A stretch of DNA of 64,000 nt, from contig NZ_CP048711.1 in assembly GCF_010669285.1 (NCBI RefSeq), positions 1,798,001 through 1,862,000 on the forward strand, written 5' to 3'. Made by a program: the position numbers and the translations under genes. Of the stretch, positions 37,985 through 48,350 are shown piece by piece. Source of the stretch: Kineobactrum salinum (GTDB taxonomy: Bacteria > Pseudomonadota > Gammaproteobacteria > Pseudomonadales > Halieaceae). Positions within the stretch are counted from its first letter, which is position 1, and every line of letters starts with the position of its first letter. The notes beneath the pieces were generated by a model. The model was given only the letters and a program-made list of their open reading frames with translations, searched no databases and was not told where the DNA came from.

Positions 37985-38475
37985 CAGCGCAGCTCCAGGG
38001 CCCGGGTGTCCAGGCCGGTCAGCAATTCATCGAAACGCGCCTCGGATACCCGGCCATATACCGCGCCGCCGATGCGGATGGAGGGTCCGCAGGCACAGTT
38101 GCCCAGGCAGTAGACCGGCTCCAGGCTGAACTGCCCGTCGGCGCCGGTCTCGTGATAATCCAGGCCCAGGCGGGTTTTGGCGTGGGCCTCGAGCTGGCGC
38201 GCGCCCACCGCCTGGCAGGCCTCGGCACGACAGACTTCCACCGTATGGCGCCCCGGCGGCGTGGTACGGAAATGGTGGTAGAAACTAATCACGCCGGACA
38301 CTTCCGCACGGGTGAGCCTGAGTGCGTCGGCGATGGCCGCGATCGCCTCGCGCGGAATGTAGCCGACACTGTCCTGCACCGCATGCAGTACAGGGAGCAA
38401 CGCTCCGGGCTCATTCTGCCAGGTGTCCAGTGCGGCCTGCACGGGGTCAGAAGCGGTAGCTGATGGCACAGTCAT
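37984..38475 (-). CDS. fdsG: NAD-dependent formate dehydrogenase gamma subunit
   Basis: A 163-residue NuoE-like 2Fe-2S protein. LLPVLHAVQDSVGYIPREAI is the family's N-terminal signature. Cluster cysteines are in EVCRAEACQAVGA and VYCLGNCACGPS. It lies only 4 bases downstream of frmA, so formaldehyde and formate oxidation appear to be one transcription unit. Confidence 0.93.
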   Translation of the reverse strand: MTVPSATASDPVQAALDTWQNEPGALLPVLHAVQDSVGYIPREAIAAIADALRLTRAEVSGVISFYHHFRTTPPGRHTVEVCRAEACQAVGARQLEAHAKTRLGLDYHETGADGQFSLEPVYCLGNCACGPSIRIGGAVYGRVSEARFDELLTGLDTRALELR

Positions 38476-38479
38476 AGTG

Positions 38480-39585
<1,106 letters not shown>

Positions 39586-39738
39586 CGCAACTCCTTATAT
39601 ATCCCATATGACTTGTGGACAGACTACGGTAGTATAGTTTGTTTCCCTGGGAGAATAAGGTGTATATTTATAAAGACTCTTTTTCTGTATGGAAATTATT
39701 GTTGATCGGGCGAGAGAGGTACCTCGACCACCGAGCCA

Positions 39739-39840
39739 TCGGCCGGGATGCGGTGTTCAAGACACGCCGTGAATCCGTCCCTGGAGGCTCGTATGCAGCG
39801 TCCCTGCTGCATACGGTCTTGAACACCGCATCCCGGCCGA
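39739..39840. repeat. large hairpin repeat, copy 1 (25-bp perfect arms)
   Basis: Arms at 39739-39763 and 39816-39840 are exact reverse complements and enclose a 52-base core. The core has an inner 9-bp hairpin (GTATGCAGC / GCTGCATAC) with loop GTCCCT, and a segment GTGAATCCGTCCCTGGAGG. The same core, in the opposite orientation and again 52 bases long, occurs in copy 2. It lies in the frmA/LysR divergent region. Confidence 0.9.
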
Positions 39841-39903
39841 CGTCTCTACCCTGGGTGCCAACCTCTGGGGATTGTATGGCACTTTTCGGTCACTCCAGCG
39901 GCA

Positions 39904-40017
39904 GGTCAGCGTCCTGGGAGGGTGCTTCCGAGACCGTATGCGACATGGATGTCGCATCCGAGCCTCCATGGAAGGATTCACGGCGTGTCTCGGAAGCACC
40001 CTCCCAGGACGTTGACC
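39904..40017. repeat. large hairpin repeat, copy 2 (31-bp arms), inverted
   Basis: Arms at 39904-39934 and 39987-40017 pair over 31 positions with one G-T wobble and enclose a 52-base core. Read on the minus strand the core matches copy 1 (ACGCCGTGAATCC, then TCCATGGAGGCTCG). The inner stem has changed on both sides (CAGC/GCTG in copy 1, CGAC/GTCG here), which is covariation. Confidence 0.9.
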
Positions 40018-40074
40018 GGGCTACGAAGTCCAATAACCCTAAATCAAGTGCCACGCATCTGAGGATTCCCAGGC

Positions 40075-40950
40075 ATGCATAAATGGGAAGGTATCGAGGC
40101 CTTCGTCCAGGTGGCGACCCACCAGAGCTTCTCCCGCGCGGCCCGCGCCCTGGGCGTGTCGAACTCCCATGTCAGCAAGCAGGTGGCGAGCCTGGAGCGG
40201 CACCTGGATGCCCGGCTGCTGACCCGGACCACCCGCAAGGTAGGCCTGACCGAGACCGGGCAGGCCTTCTTCCTGCGCTGCCAGGACATCCTCAACACCC
40301 TCGAAGAAGCCGAACAGGCCGTCATCGACCTGCAGGAAAAACCCCGCGGCCGGCTCAGGGTCTCGCTGGCCGGCGCCTTCGGCGAGGAGTTTATCACCCC
40401 GGCCGCGGTGTCCTTCATGCGCGACAACCCTGGTCTGCACATAGAGCTCAACTTCGACAACAAACTGGTCGACCTGGTATCCGACGGCTTCGACATCGCG
40501 ATACGCGCCGGCATTCTGGAGGACTCGTCGCTGATTGGCCGTCGTATCTGCAACCGGAAACTGGTGACCTGCGCCAGCGCTTCCTATATCGACCGCTACG
40601 GCCAGCCCGAAAGCGTCAACTCACTGGTCAACCACCACTGCCTGATCGGCACGCTGGACAGCTGGCGTTTCCAGGACGGCCAACGCCACTTCGACATGCG
40701 CCTGCGCGGCAACTGGCGCAGCAATAACGGGCGCGCCCTGGCCCACGCGGCCATCGGCGGCCTCGGGATTGTGCAACTGCCCGACTTCTATGTGCGCGAT
40801 GCGTTGGATCGGGGACTGCTGGTACCGGTACTGGAGGATTTCAACCCCACCGATACCGGCGTGTGGGCGGTGTATCCGCACAACCGGCACCTGTCGGCCA
40901 AGGTGCGGATGTTTGTCAGCCATCTGGCGGAGCAGCTTGCGGGCGGTTGA
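40075..40950 (+). CDS. LysR-type transcriptional regulator (CrgA/DmlR-like)
   Basis: A 291-residue LysR regulator. The helix-turn-helix is SFSRAARALGVSNSHVSKQV, followed by ASLERHLDARLLTRTTRKV. The effector domain shows GRLRVSLAGAFGEEFITPA and FDIAIRAG as in the CrgA/DmlR/YafC subgroup. GAGG lies upstream of ATG 40075. It is divergent from frmA but separated by about 490 bases including two hairpin repeats, so control of the frm-fds operon is possible but unproven. Confidence 0.88.
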   Translation: MHKWEGIEAFVQVATHQSFSRAARALGVSNSHVSKQVASLERHLDARLLTRTTRKVGLTETGQAFFLRCQDILNTLEEAEQAVIDLQEKPRGRLRVSLAGAFGEEFITPAAVSFMRDNPGLHIELNFDNKLVDLVSDGFDIAIRAGILEDSSLIGRRICNRKLVTCASASYIDRYGQPESVNSLVNHHCLIGTLDSWRFQDGQRHFDMRLRGNWRSNNGRALAHAAIGGLGIVQLPDFYVRDALDRGLLVPVLEDFNPTDTGVWAVYPHNRHLSAKVRMFVSHLAEQLAGG

Positions 40951-41164
40951 TGCCCCTGGTTCTGTTGGAGTGGCAATGTGGTTCCTGTGTACTAAAATTA
41001 CCAAAGTTGCATTAAATATTGCCACTTGTGTTGGCAGGCGAACATTGCCGGCCCAAGACCCGCAATACATTGGGTAACAGACCGTTTTCACGGCGCCCTG
41101 GCGACAAGCCCCGACAGGAGCAGGGCCGGTACTGACGATCCAGCGGACAGGGAGTAGATCAGTC

Positions 41165-42325
41165 ATGCATTCCTCTTCATCGATATCCAGCGATACCCTG
41201 CTCTGTTCTGAGACCCCCCTGTATCGTCATATGGTGGATTTGCTGGAGCGGGCCGATATCCGGGTCGGCGGCGACCGGCCCTGGGATCTGCAGGTCAATA
41301 CCCCCGAAGTCTTTGACCGCATTGGCAGCCATGCCAGCCTCGGTCTCGGCGAGGCCTACATGGATGAAGCCTGGGACGTGCCCCGGCTGGATGAGTTCTT
41401 CTACCGCCTGCTGCGATCCAGGCTGCACCGCGAGGTACAACCCCTGAGGTTGGTATTGCTGGGATTGCGTCAGCGTTTTCTGAACCTGCAGACGATCCGC
41501 CGGGCCTGGCAGGTGGGTGAGGTCCATTACGACCTTGGCAATGATTTCTATACGGCAATGCTCGACTCCCGCATGACCTATACCTGCGGCTACTGGCGCG
41601 AAGCAAACACTCTCGACCAGGCACAGGAAGCCAAGCTGGACCTGATCTGCCGCAAACTGGATCTGCAACCCGGCATGCGGCTGCTGGATATCGGCTGTGG
41701 CTGGGGCAGCCTGATGGGCTTTGCGGCCGAGCACTACGGCGTCAGCTGTGTCGGCGTTACCGTCTCCCGGGAGCAGGCGGAGTGGGGCCGGGAGCGCTAC
41801 CGCCACCTGCCGGTGGAATTCCGGCTGCAGGACTATCGCGCTGTGGACGAACGCTTTGACCGCATCGCCAGTGTCGGCATGTTCGAACATGTGGGCCGCA
41901 AGAATCACCGCGAGTTCATGCAGATGGCCCACCGCTGCCTGGCCGCGGACGGCTTGTTCCTGCTCCATACCATTGGCAAGAACCAGCGCCACAGCAGCAC
42001 CGATCCGTGGATCGACAAGTATATCTTCCCCAATGGCGACCTGCCTTCCTGCGGTCAGATCGGCGATGCGGCGGACCGGCTGTTCGTGACCGAGGACCTG
42101 CACAATTTTGGCGCCGACTACGACCATACGCTGATGGCCTGGCACGCCAACTTCGAGGCAGCCTGGCCACGCTTCCGGGCGCAACTGGGGCAGCGCTTCT
42201 ACCGCATGTGGCGCTATTACCTGCTGTCCTGCGCCGGCGCCTTCCGGGCGCGCGATCTCCAGCTGTGGCAATGGGTGTTTTCCAGCAAGGGAGTTGAGGG
42301 AGGCTACCACCGGATCGCCGGCTGA
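41165..42325 (+). CDS. cfa: cyclopropane-fatty-acyl-phospholipid synthase
   Basis: A 386-residue SAM-dependent enzyme that adds a methylene bridge to unsaturated phospholipid acyl chains at the inner membrane. The N-terminal lipid-binding domain includes HASLGLGEAYMDEAWDV. The methyltransferase domain has VHYDLGNDFYTAMLDSRMTY, the SAM site LDIGCGWGSLMGFAAEHYGV, and SVGMFEHVGRKNH with the catalytic Glu. Both match Cfa proteins at full length. The preceding 214-base gap holds no gene. Confidence 0.93.
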   Translation: MHSSSSISSDTLLCSETPLYRHMVDLLERADIRVGGDRPWDLQVNTPEVFDRIGSHASLGLGEAYMDEAWDVPRLDEFFYRLLRSRLHREVQPLRLVLLGLRQRFLNLQTIRRAWQVGEVHYDLGNDFYTAMLDSRMTYTCGYWREANTLDQAQEAKLDLICRKLDLQPGMRLLDIGCGWGSLMGFAAEHYGVSCVGVTVSREQAEWGRERYRHLPVEFRLQDYRAVDERFDRIASVGMFEHVGRKNHREFMQMAHRCLAADGLFLLHTIGKNQRHSSTDPWIDKYIFPNGDLPSCGQIGDAADRLFVTEDLHNFGADYDHTLMAWHANFEAAWPRFRAQLGQRFYRMWRYYLLSCAGAFRARDLQLWQWVFSSKGVEGGYHRIAG

Positions 42326-42343
42326 GCCCCGCTCAAGGGAACA

Positions 42344-43852
42344 TCAGGTTGGCGCAGCTGCATCCGTCAATTTAGCTTCAACGGGATCCTGCACCAGCGA
42401 GGGGGACTGTACCACCCGGTTCCGTCCGCCTTCCTTGGCCTCATAGAGGGACTTGTCGGCCCTGCTGAGCATTGCCTCTGTGGTCACCACCCGCTGCTGA
42501 CCATGGCGCGAAACAGTGGTCGCGCAGCCTATGCTGACGGTCAGTGGCCGTCGCAGGTCGCTGATCTGCTCGACTGCAGCACGCATCCGCTCGGCCACCC
42601 TGAGGCAGGCCTTTTCGTCGGTGTCGGGCAACACTACCGCAAACTCCTCGCCGCCGTAGCGGGCGCAGACATCGTTCACCCGCCCGCAACGCTCCAGCTC
42701 CGCCGCCACACGTCTCAGGGCCTGGTCGCCCTCAGGATGGCCGAAACTGTCGTTGTACTGCTTGAAATGATCGACGTCTATGATCAACACGGAGAGAAAT
42801 AATCCAGCCCGCGCGCTGCGCTCCAGCTCGGCATTGAATTTGTCGAAGAAGGCGCGCCGATTGTAGACTTCGGTCAGCTCGTCCACGGTCGCCAGCCGCT
42901 GCAGACGGGCATTGCTGGCGGTTAGCTCCCGCTGCTGTTTGTGGAGCACCTCGGTTGCCCGTTTCTGCTCGGTCACATCCTGCAGCTGGGATAAAAAATA
43001 CAGCGGCGTTCCCGCCGGATCGCGGACCAGCGATACGCTCAACAGCACCCAGACCAACCGGCCACTGCGGTGATGATAGCGCTTTTCCATCCGGTACACA
43101 TCGCGGTGCCCCGCCAGCATCTCTTGCAGGTAGGCGAGGTCAGCCTCCAGGTCATCGGGATGGGTGATTGTCTGGAAGTCGATGGCCAGCAGTTCGTCGG
43201 CGGTATAACCCAGAATCTGGCAGACCGCGTCGTTGACTCTCAGCCACCTGCCCTCGGGGGAAACCAGCGCCATGCCAATGGCGGCAAAGCGGAAGGCACT
43301 CTCGAATAGATCGATACTCTGCTGCATGCGGTGCAATGATTCCAGCCGTTGCTGTTCCAGCTGGTCCCGCTCAATGAAAACGCTGAGGCCGCGGGCCATC
43401 AGCTCGATCAGCTCCCTGTCATTGCGCGAAAAACCTTCCTTCTGCGGCGTACAGGCAAAGAAGCTCAAGGTGCCGTAGATCTCATTGTTAACCCAGATCG
43501 GCGCTGCCAGATAGGCTTTCGGGCTGTGCTGTGAACAGGCAGCGTGACCCGGCAGCAGCGCATCCCGCCCTGCATCCGCAACCGCGACCGGCCGCTGCTG
43601 CGCCACCACCGCGGCACACCAGGTCTCGCCCAAAGGCTGAGTCTCACCCACAGCGACGGCAGCGGAATCCGGCTGGGCTGCGAGGATGGTGCAGGTTTCG
43701 CGCTGAATCCTGACGACAAGGCCAATGGTCATGCCCGTCAGGCGCAGCCCGGAAGCCAGGTACTCACGGTACAGTTCGGGGTAACCGGCATAGTCGGCGA
43801 GCGAGAGCCGGTGCAGTTCGCGAAAGTGTAGATCGGGATGATTCTTGGGCAT
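42344..43852 (-). CDS. GAF-PAS-GGDEF diguanylate cyclase
   Basis: A 502-residue soluble sensor. A GAF domain (about 20-170) with the typical N-terminus LHRLSLADYAGYPELYREYL is followed by a PAS domain (about 185-305; FRFAAIGMALVSPEGRWLRV, then MEKRYHHRSGRLVWV). The GGDEF domain (about 335-490) has an intact active site RYGGEEFAVVLPD and an inhibitory RxxD site (RVND) five residues before it. It should make cyclic di-GMP with product inhibition. There is no EAL domain. It is convergent with cfa. Confidence 0.92.
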   Translation of the reverse strand: MPKNHPDLHFRELHRLSLADYAGYPELYREYLASGLRLTGMTIGLVVRIQRETCTILAAQPDSAAVAVGETQPLGETWCAAVVAQQRPVAVADAGRDALLPGHAACSQHSPKAYLAAPIWVNNEIYGTLSFFACTPQKEGFSRNDRELIELMARGLSVFIERDQLEQQRLESLHRMQQSIDLFESAFRFAAIGMALVSPEGRWLRVNDAVCQILGYTADELLAIDFQTITHPDDLEADLAYLQEMLAGHRDVYRMEKRYHHRSGRLVWVLLSVSLVRDPAGTPLYFLSQLQDVTEQKRATEVLHKQQRELTASNARLQRLATVDELTEVYNRRAFFDKFNAELERSARAGLFLSVLIIDVDHFKQYNDSFGHPEGDQALRRVAAELERCGRVNDVCARYGGEEFAVVLPDTDEKACLRVAERMRAAVEQISDLRRPLTVSIGCATTVSRHGQQRVVTTEAMLSRADKSLYEAKEGGRNRVVQSPSLVQDPVEAKLTDAAAPT

Positions 43853-44132
43853 CCGGTGTTCACCTGGGCCGGTGGTTCGCCATGGCTACCTACGGCAACC
43901 CGCGGCTCCGCAAGCCAGCGGCCGCTTCCCCCCCATGGGGCGACGATGTAAAACATTCAATGCACTTGGCCCATCATACCCCGTTTATACGTTTCTTGTC
44001 AGGCCAGTCAGCGAGCAGTCACGGGCATCTGCCGGGGTTCTTCAACAAGTCCTGCCAACTGGTCTATCCTGAATGGTGCCCACACAGACACTCCAGTACT
44101 TCCATCCGGCCTCCAGACAAGGAACCCTGCAC

Positions 44133-45605
44133 ATGCCCGGCAAATTACTTCACGACCCCCTGGGACAGCGCCTGCCCATCAAACTGGACACCACCTCCAA
44201 CGGCGAATTCCTGCCGGTACCACTGGCGCGGATCCATCACCGCGCCAACGCCCTGGCGCAGTCCCTCGCCACCAGCAACGCCCGCCGCCGCGGGCTCGGT
44301 CGCCGGAATTTCCTGGTGAGCGCCTGCGGCGCAGCGACCACCCTGCTGGCATTCAACAGCGCCTTTGCGGCCACGGGGCGCCGCGGTGGCTATTTCGAGC
44401 TGGAGGCAGAGGCGGCCCTGGACCCACAGCTTGCCAGCGCCCGCCTGGATGGCCGGGAATTCATCTTCGATGTGCAGGGTCACTTCGTGAACCCCGACGG
44501 CCGCTGGACCCGCCAGTTGCCGGACGATGCCCGACCGCTGCAGTCCATGCCCAAGGCCTCCTGCGCCGCCGGTGAGGGGCCGGGGCGGGCCTACCTCGAC
44601 TGCCTCAACTCGGAACAGTTCGTCCAGGACGTATTCATGGACTCCGATACCGACCTGATGGTGCTGTCCTTCGTGCCCTCCCGCGCCGACGCCGAGCCGC
44701 TGACCATCGAGGAAGCCGCGGCCACTGCCGACCTGGTGGAAAGACTGGACGGCACTCACCGCTTGCTGCTGCACGGCCGGGTCAACCCCAACCAGGACGG
44801 CGATCTGGAGGCAATGGACCAGCTGGCGGAGCGCTGGGGTGTCTGCGCCTGGAAGACCTATACCCAGTGGGGCCCGGACGGCAGGGGTTTCTGGCTGGAC
44901 GATGAGGACAGCGGCATACCCTTCCTGGAAAAGGCCCGCCAGCTGGGCGTGAAGATTGTCGCGGTCCATAAAGGCCTGCCCTTCGGGCAACAGTCCTATG
45001 AGCATTCCACCTGTGCAGATATCGGTCGGGTCGCCCGCCGCTATCCCGACATCAGCTTTCTGGTGTATCACTCGGGTTTTGTCACCGGCAGCGCTGAGGG
45101 CCCCTACGATCCCGAGCGCAGCGATGGCGTCGATTCGCTGGTGACATCGCTGCGGGAAAACGGAATTGCCCCCAACAGCAATGTCTACGCCGAACTGGGC
45201 AGCACCTGGCGCTATCTGCTGCGGGACCCGGACAGCGCTGCCCATACCCTGGGCAAGCTGTTCCTGGCGGTGGGGGAGGACAATGTACTCTGGGGTACCG
45301 ATTCCATCTGGTACGGCTCACCCCAGGACCAGATTCAGGCCTTCCGCAGCTTCCAGATTGCCGAGCCACTGCGGGAGCAGTACGGCTACCCGCAAATGAC
45401 GCCCCAATTGCGCGCCAAGGTGTTCGGCCTCAATGCCCTCAAGCCTTACGGCAAGTACGTCAGCGACCTGCTGCCGGGCTTCGGACTCGACCGGGTCGCC
45501 ACACTCAGGGCCGAATACCGGCAACAGCCTGACCCGCATTTTCGGACCTACGGCCCCAGAACACGGCGCGAGTTTTTTAATTTGATGCGCTGGCAGCAAA
45601 GTTGA
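44133..45605 (+). CDS. Tat-exported metal-dependent amidohydrolase (TIM-barrel)
   Basis: A 490-residue protein of the amidohydrolase-2/decarboxylase type. An unusually long N-region precedes the twin-arginine signal RRRGLGRRNFLVSACGAATT (about 59-78), with the hydrophobic part ending near SAFA. Barrel motifs follow: FIFDVQGHFVNPDG (metal ligands near DxQxH), KIVAVHKGLPFG, DISFLVYHSGFV and NVLWGTDSIWYGSP with the C-terminal metal Asp. I start at ATG 44133 (AAGGAA upstream); the frame also opens at 44073. The 280 bases before it (43853-44132) hold no gene. Substrate unknown. Confidence 0.82.
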   Translation: MPGKLLHDPLGQRLPIKLDTTSNGEFLPVPLARIHHRANALAQSLATSNARRRGLGRRNFLVSACGAATTLLAFNSAFAATGRRGGYFELEAEAALDPQLASARLDGREFIFDVQGHFVNPDGRWTRQLPDDARPLQSMPKASCAAGEGPGRAYLDCLNSEQFVQDVFMDSDTDLMVLSFVPSRADAEPLTIEEAAATADLVERLDGTHRLLLHGRVNPNQDGDLEAMDQLAERWGVCAWKTYTQWGPDGRGFWLDDEDSGIPFLEKARQLGVKIVAVHKGLPFGQQSYEHSTCADIGRVARRYPDISFLVYHSGFVTGSAEGPYDPERSDGVDSLVTSLRENGIAPNSNVYAELGSTWRYLLRDPDSAAHTLGKLFLAVGEDNVLWGTDSIWYGSPQDQIQAFRSFQIAEPLREQYGYPQMTPQLRAKVFGLNALKPYGKYVSDLLPGFGLDRVATLRAEYRQQPDPHFRTYGPRTRREFFNLMRWQQS

Positions 45606-45624
45606 GTGCGCCGGCTGCGTGCAA

Positions 45625-46053
45625 TCAAGGACGTTCCCAGGACTCGACCTCACCAGTACACACGGTAAAAATGCCGTGTGCATCCGGCACGTCCAGCCCC
45701 TGCCACTTTCGGTACAGCGCCGGGCTGCGCGCCTTCAGTTTTGCCAGTAGGTGGGTCCATTCGTATGCCATTTGGCCCGTGGTGACCGGGAGCGACACCG
45801 CCTTCCGGGCCGGTTGGATCTTGCTTTTGTCAAAGGAATACTCCCGCACCCTGGACTCCTCGTGGACGCCCTTCAGATAGTGCGAAATGGCTGCAATGGG
45901 TGCCGAATGGTTCTTGAAGCGCTCCAGCTGCGGATGATTGCGATAACCGCGCGTCTGCCCACACAGTACTGCCTGCGCCAGCAGGGCCTCCCGCCACAGC
46001 GCCACCAGCCCCTGGGGATCGAGATATTTAGGATGTAGCGACCACAGACGCAT
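45625..46053 (-). CDS. pyrimidine dimer DNA glycosylase (T4 endonuclease V-like)
   Basis: A 142-residue protein of the Pyr_excise family. MRLWSLHPKYLDPQGLVALW begins the protein, then EALLAQAVLCGQTRGYRNHPQL, as in the bacterial members. These cut at UV-induced pyrimidine dimers. The ATG at 46053 has GGGAG upstream; the frame opens five codons earlier at 46068. Minus strand, convergent with the amidohydrolase. Confidence 0.85.
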   Translation of the reverse strand: MRLWSLHPKYLDPQGLVALWREALLAQAVLCGQTRGYRNHPQLERFKNHSAPIAAISHYLKGVHEESRVREYSFDKSKIQPARKAVSLPVTTGQMAYEWTHLLAKLKARSPALYRKWQGLDVPDAHGIFTVCTGEVESWERP

Positions 46054-46098
46054 GTTTATGACTCCCAACGTTCACTTGCCTGGTCGTCCGCCACCACC

Positions 46099-46359
46099 TT
46101 ATGCGGGCTTGCACGACCCGGCTACAACTTCATCTTGAACGGGCTCACTTGAATTTTGTTCGTATTCTTTGATTATGGATAGCGCAGCGTCGGTATCCTC
46201 ATCGTCAACAAAGACATTTGCATAACCCATTGGCGACAACTCACCCACAGCTCCCTGTAGATAATGCCCACCGACATAGGCGTCAATACCGTCTGCCTTG
46301 AGCATGCCTGCCACGATATGTGCTTCGAGGATATCTGATGCTCTGTAGATAATATTCAT
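46099..46359 (-). CDS. DUF2007-family small protein
   Basis: An 86-residue protein beginning MNIIYRASDILEAHIVAGML and containing DGIDAYVGGHYLQGAVGEL and the acidic VFVDDEDTDAA, the pattern of DUF2007 (putative signal-transducing ferredoxin-like fold). Such proteins are thought to bind other proteins; the function is unknown. The start at 46359 is that of the family; 15 upstream codons are open but unlikely. Confidence 0.85.
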   Translation of the reverse strand: MNIIYRASDILEAHIVAGMLKADGIDAYVGGHYLQGAVGELSPMGYANVFVDDEDTDAALSIIKEYEQNSSEPVQDEVVAGSCKPA

Positions 46360-46429
46360 GCCCGCACCACCACCGCTCCTGCCAGCTTGTCCTTCTGGCT
46401 GCACTGGTCAGTCGGGGCAGGAAAATCAT

Positions 46430-46984
46430 TCATTGAAGCCTGCTCTGCCCGATAATACTGGCTGGCCCGTATCCTCGCACACCCTCAAGGCTCAAGCGTC
46501 CCCCGTCTGGGCCACGGCGAACAACACTCAATGAACCATCCGTCTCCAATACAACCGCTTCGACCTCTTCCAGGGACAGGATCGCCGATGCACGAACGGC
46601 AGAGCGCACCTCGTCCTCAGTGACGCGTGCATGGCGCAGCGAGGCCGGAATAAACTCGCCCCGATACAGCAGCAATAGAGGTTCTCCCGTTACAATCTGC
46701 CGCAACCATCGCACACGGACGCTCAACCAGGTGACGATGAGTTGGAGTCCAATCAGCAGAGCAAATGCCAGGATCCCATCGGAGAGCGGCACGCTTTTGT
46801 TTAGCAACACGGTAGCCAGCGTTGAGCCCAGGGCCACAGTTACGACCAGATCGAAGGCGTTCAGCTTTGACAGCGTCCGCTTCCCCGAGATACGCAGGAA
46901 TACAACCAGCACCACGTAAGCCATTATGCCCACAGTCAAAGTGCGGACAAGACTTGACCACCCGCCAAAAACCATCCCTTCCAT
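46430..46984 (-). CDS. YetF/DUF421-family membrane protein
   Basis: A 184-residue inner-membrane protein. Three N-terminal hydrophobic helices (about 10-80) include RISGKRTLSKLNAFDLVVTV and ALGSTLATVLL. A soluble C-terminal domain follows (EPLLLLYRGEFIPASLRHAR, then DEVRSAVRASAILSLEEVEA, and a VVLETDGSLSVV end). These are the hallmark blocks of DUF421. The function is unknown; homologues occur in stress and sporulation regulons. Confidence 0.88.
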   Translation of the reverse strand: MEGMVFGGWSSLVRTLTVGIMAYVVLVVFLRISGKRTLSKLNAFDLVVTVALGSTLATVLLNKSVPLSDGILAFALLIGLQLIVTWLSVRVRWLRQIVTGEPLLLLYRGEFIPASLRHARVTEDEVRSAVRASAILSLEEVEAVVLETDGSLSVVRRGPDGGRLSLEGVRGYGPASIIGQSRLQ

Positions 46985-47015
46985 CTCTTTCCTCCTGCGC
47001 AGAGTATCTGTCTAT

Positions 47016-48350
47016 TCAATCGGATGGATCGTAAAAGCACAGCCGGTCAGGACCGGATTTTTTGGCTTTATACATGGCCTGATCCGCGGCTTCCAGCAGA
47101 GCGGTCGGAGAGGATGCGTCCCGGGGGTAGAACGCCACCCCAATGCTGACGGAAACCCGGGCAGGCTGTTGCGCGATGTGGAAGGGTATTGTGAGCGCAT
47201 CAAGGATAGTCTGGGCCACAAGCTCAACATCCTGGTGCTGCCTGGCGCCGATGAGAATCACGGTAAATTCATCACCACCCAGACGGGCCACCGTATCGTC
47301 CTCCCGGACACAGTCGCCAAGGCGCTGTGCCACTTCAAACAGCAAACGGTCCCCCGCCTCATGGCCGTACGAGTCGTTGACGTCCTTGAAGTCGTCGAGA
47401 TCCAAGAAAAGCACGGCAAGGGGTAGCCCACTGCGCTTGGCGTGCTTGACCTCCTGTTCGAGGCGGTCGAGAAAAAGACGCCGATTGGGCAGCCCCGTCA
47501 GAAGGTCGTGGTGGGCGTTGTGCCATATTTTTTCTTCGGCGATCGCCTGTTCGGTAATATCCCGGGACATGCAGACAACCGCTTCGGTGTTTTTATCCTC
47601 GTCCAGCACGGGTGCAAGCAGATACTCGAACCTTTCCCCTTGGCCAGAGGCAAACCTGTGGACGAACTTGCCCCGGTAGGTGGCCTGCTCGGCAATCACC
47701 GTTTCCAGATTGCGCTGAAAATCAGAGGCGAATGGAAACCCGAGGTCAAAGGTGGATTTTCCGATGATGGCTGCGGACTCCAGAGCGAAGAGATCGGCCG
47801 TCGCCTTGTTTGCGTAGGCAAACCTGCCCTCGAGATCCAGCACATAAATCGGATCAGGCGATGCCACCAGCATGGCGCCGAACAGCCGGGTTTTCTTCTC
47901 TTTTACGGTCGCATACTGCTCCAGCGATTCGGCGACGGACTGGTCTATCGCTTCATGAAACCTGGTCAGGTCCTCCAGCTGCTGGCCGGAAATCGTTGCG
48001 TGAGCTTTGATCCAGTGTGACACCACGCTGGCACGCAGGGCCCGAAACTCGGAAGTCGTCTCCATGACGCTGAAGCCGCTGGTCTGTCGGTCGCCACCGT
48101 GCACTTCAGCCCAGGACTCACTCCCATCCTCCACCCCACAGCCTTTGGATTTGGCGGCCTGTTCGGATTTACTCTGGTATGAATCCAGATCGTCGGCAAT
48201 CTCCAGAAGCATCTCCCTGGCGTGGTCGCGCAACCCGGCCCTGTTCATATACCTGGCATGAAGAATGGTTTTGGCGAATTCTTCCCAATCCTGAAGAATC
48301 GGCTCAATTTCTGCCCGGATAAAATCAGCTAACCGTACGTTCATCTGCAT
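47016..48350 (-). CDS. RsbRD_N-PAS-GGDEF diguanylate cyclase
   Basis: A sensor of about 444 residues. The N-terminus (MNVRLADFIRAEIEPILQDW to about 150) matches the RsbRD N-terminal sensor domain, including HAREMLLEIADDLD and EFRALRASVVSHW. A PAS domain (about 160-275; LVASPDPIYVLDLEGRFAYA, then VVCMSRDITEQ) precedes the GGDEF domain with NAHHDLLTGLPNRRLFLDRL. The active site is ARLGGDEFTV with an RxxD inhibitory site (REDD) five residues before. ATG 48350 and 48344 are both possible; the frame extends upstream without support. Confidence 0.88.
   Translation of the reverse strand: MQMNVRLADFIRAEIEPILQDWEEFAKTILHARYMNRAGLRDHAREMLLEIADDLDSYQSKSEQAAKSKGCGVEDGSESWAEVHGGDRQTSGFSVMETTSEFRALRASVVSHWIKAHATISGQQLEDLTRFHEAIDQSVAESLEQYATVKEKKTRLFGAMLVASPDPIYVLDLEGRFAYANKATADLFALESAAIIGKSTFDLGFPFASDFQRNLETVIAEQATYRGKFVHRFASGQGERFEYLLAPVLDEDKNTEAVVCMSRDITEQAIAEEKIWHNAHHDLLTGLPNRRLFLDRLEQEVKHAKRSGLPLAVLFLDLDDFKDVNDSYGHEAGDRLLFEVAQRLGDCVREDDTVARLGGDEFTVILIGARQHQDVELVAQTILDALTIPFHIAQQPARVSVSIGVAFYPRDASSPTALLEAADQAMYKAKKSGPDRLCFYDPSD

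Noticed and set aside
39739-40017. Ordinary rho-independent terminators
   Set aside because: The structures are about 100 bases with 52-base internal cores, have no T-tracts and lie between divergent genes.
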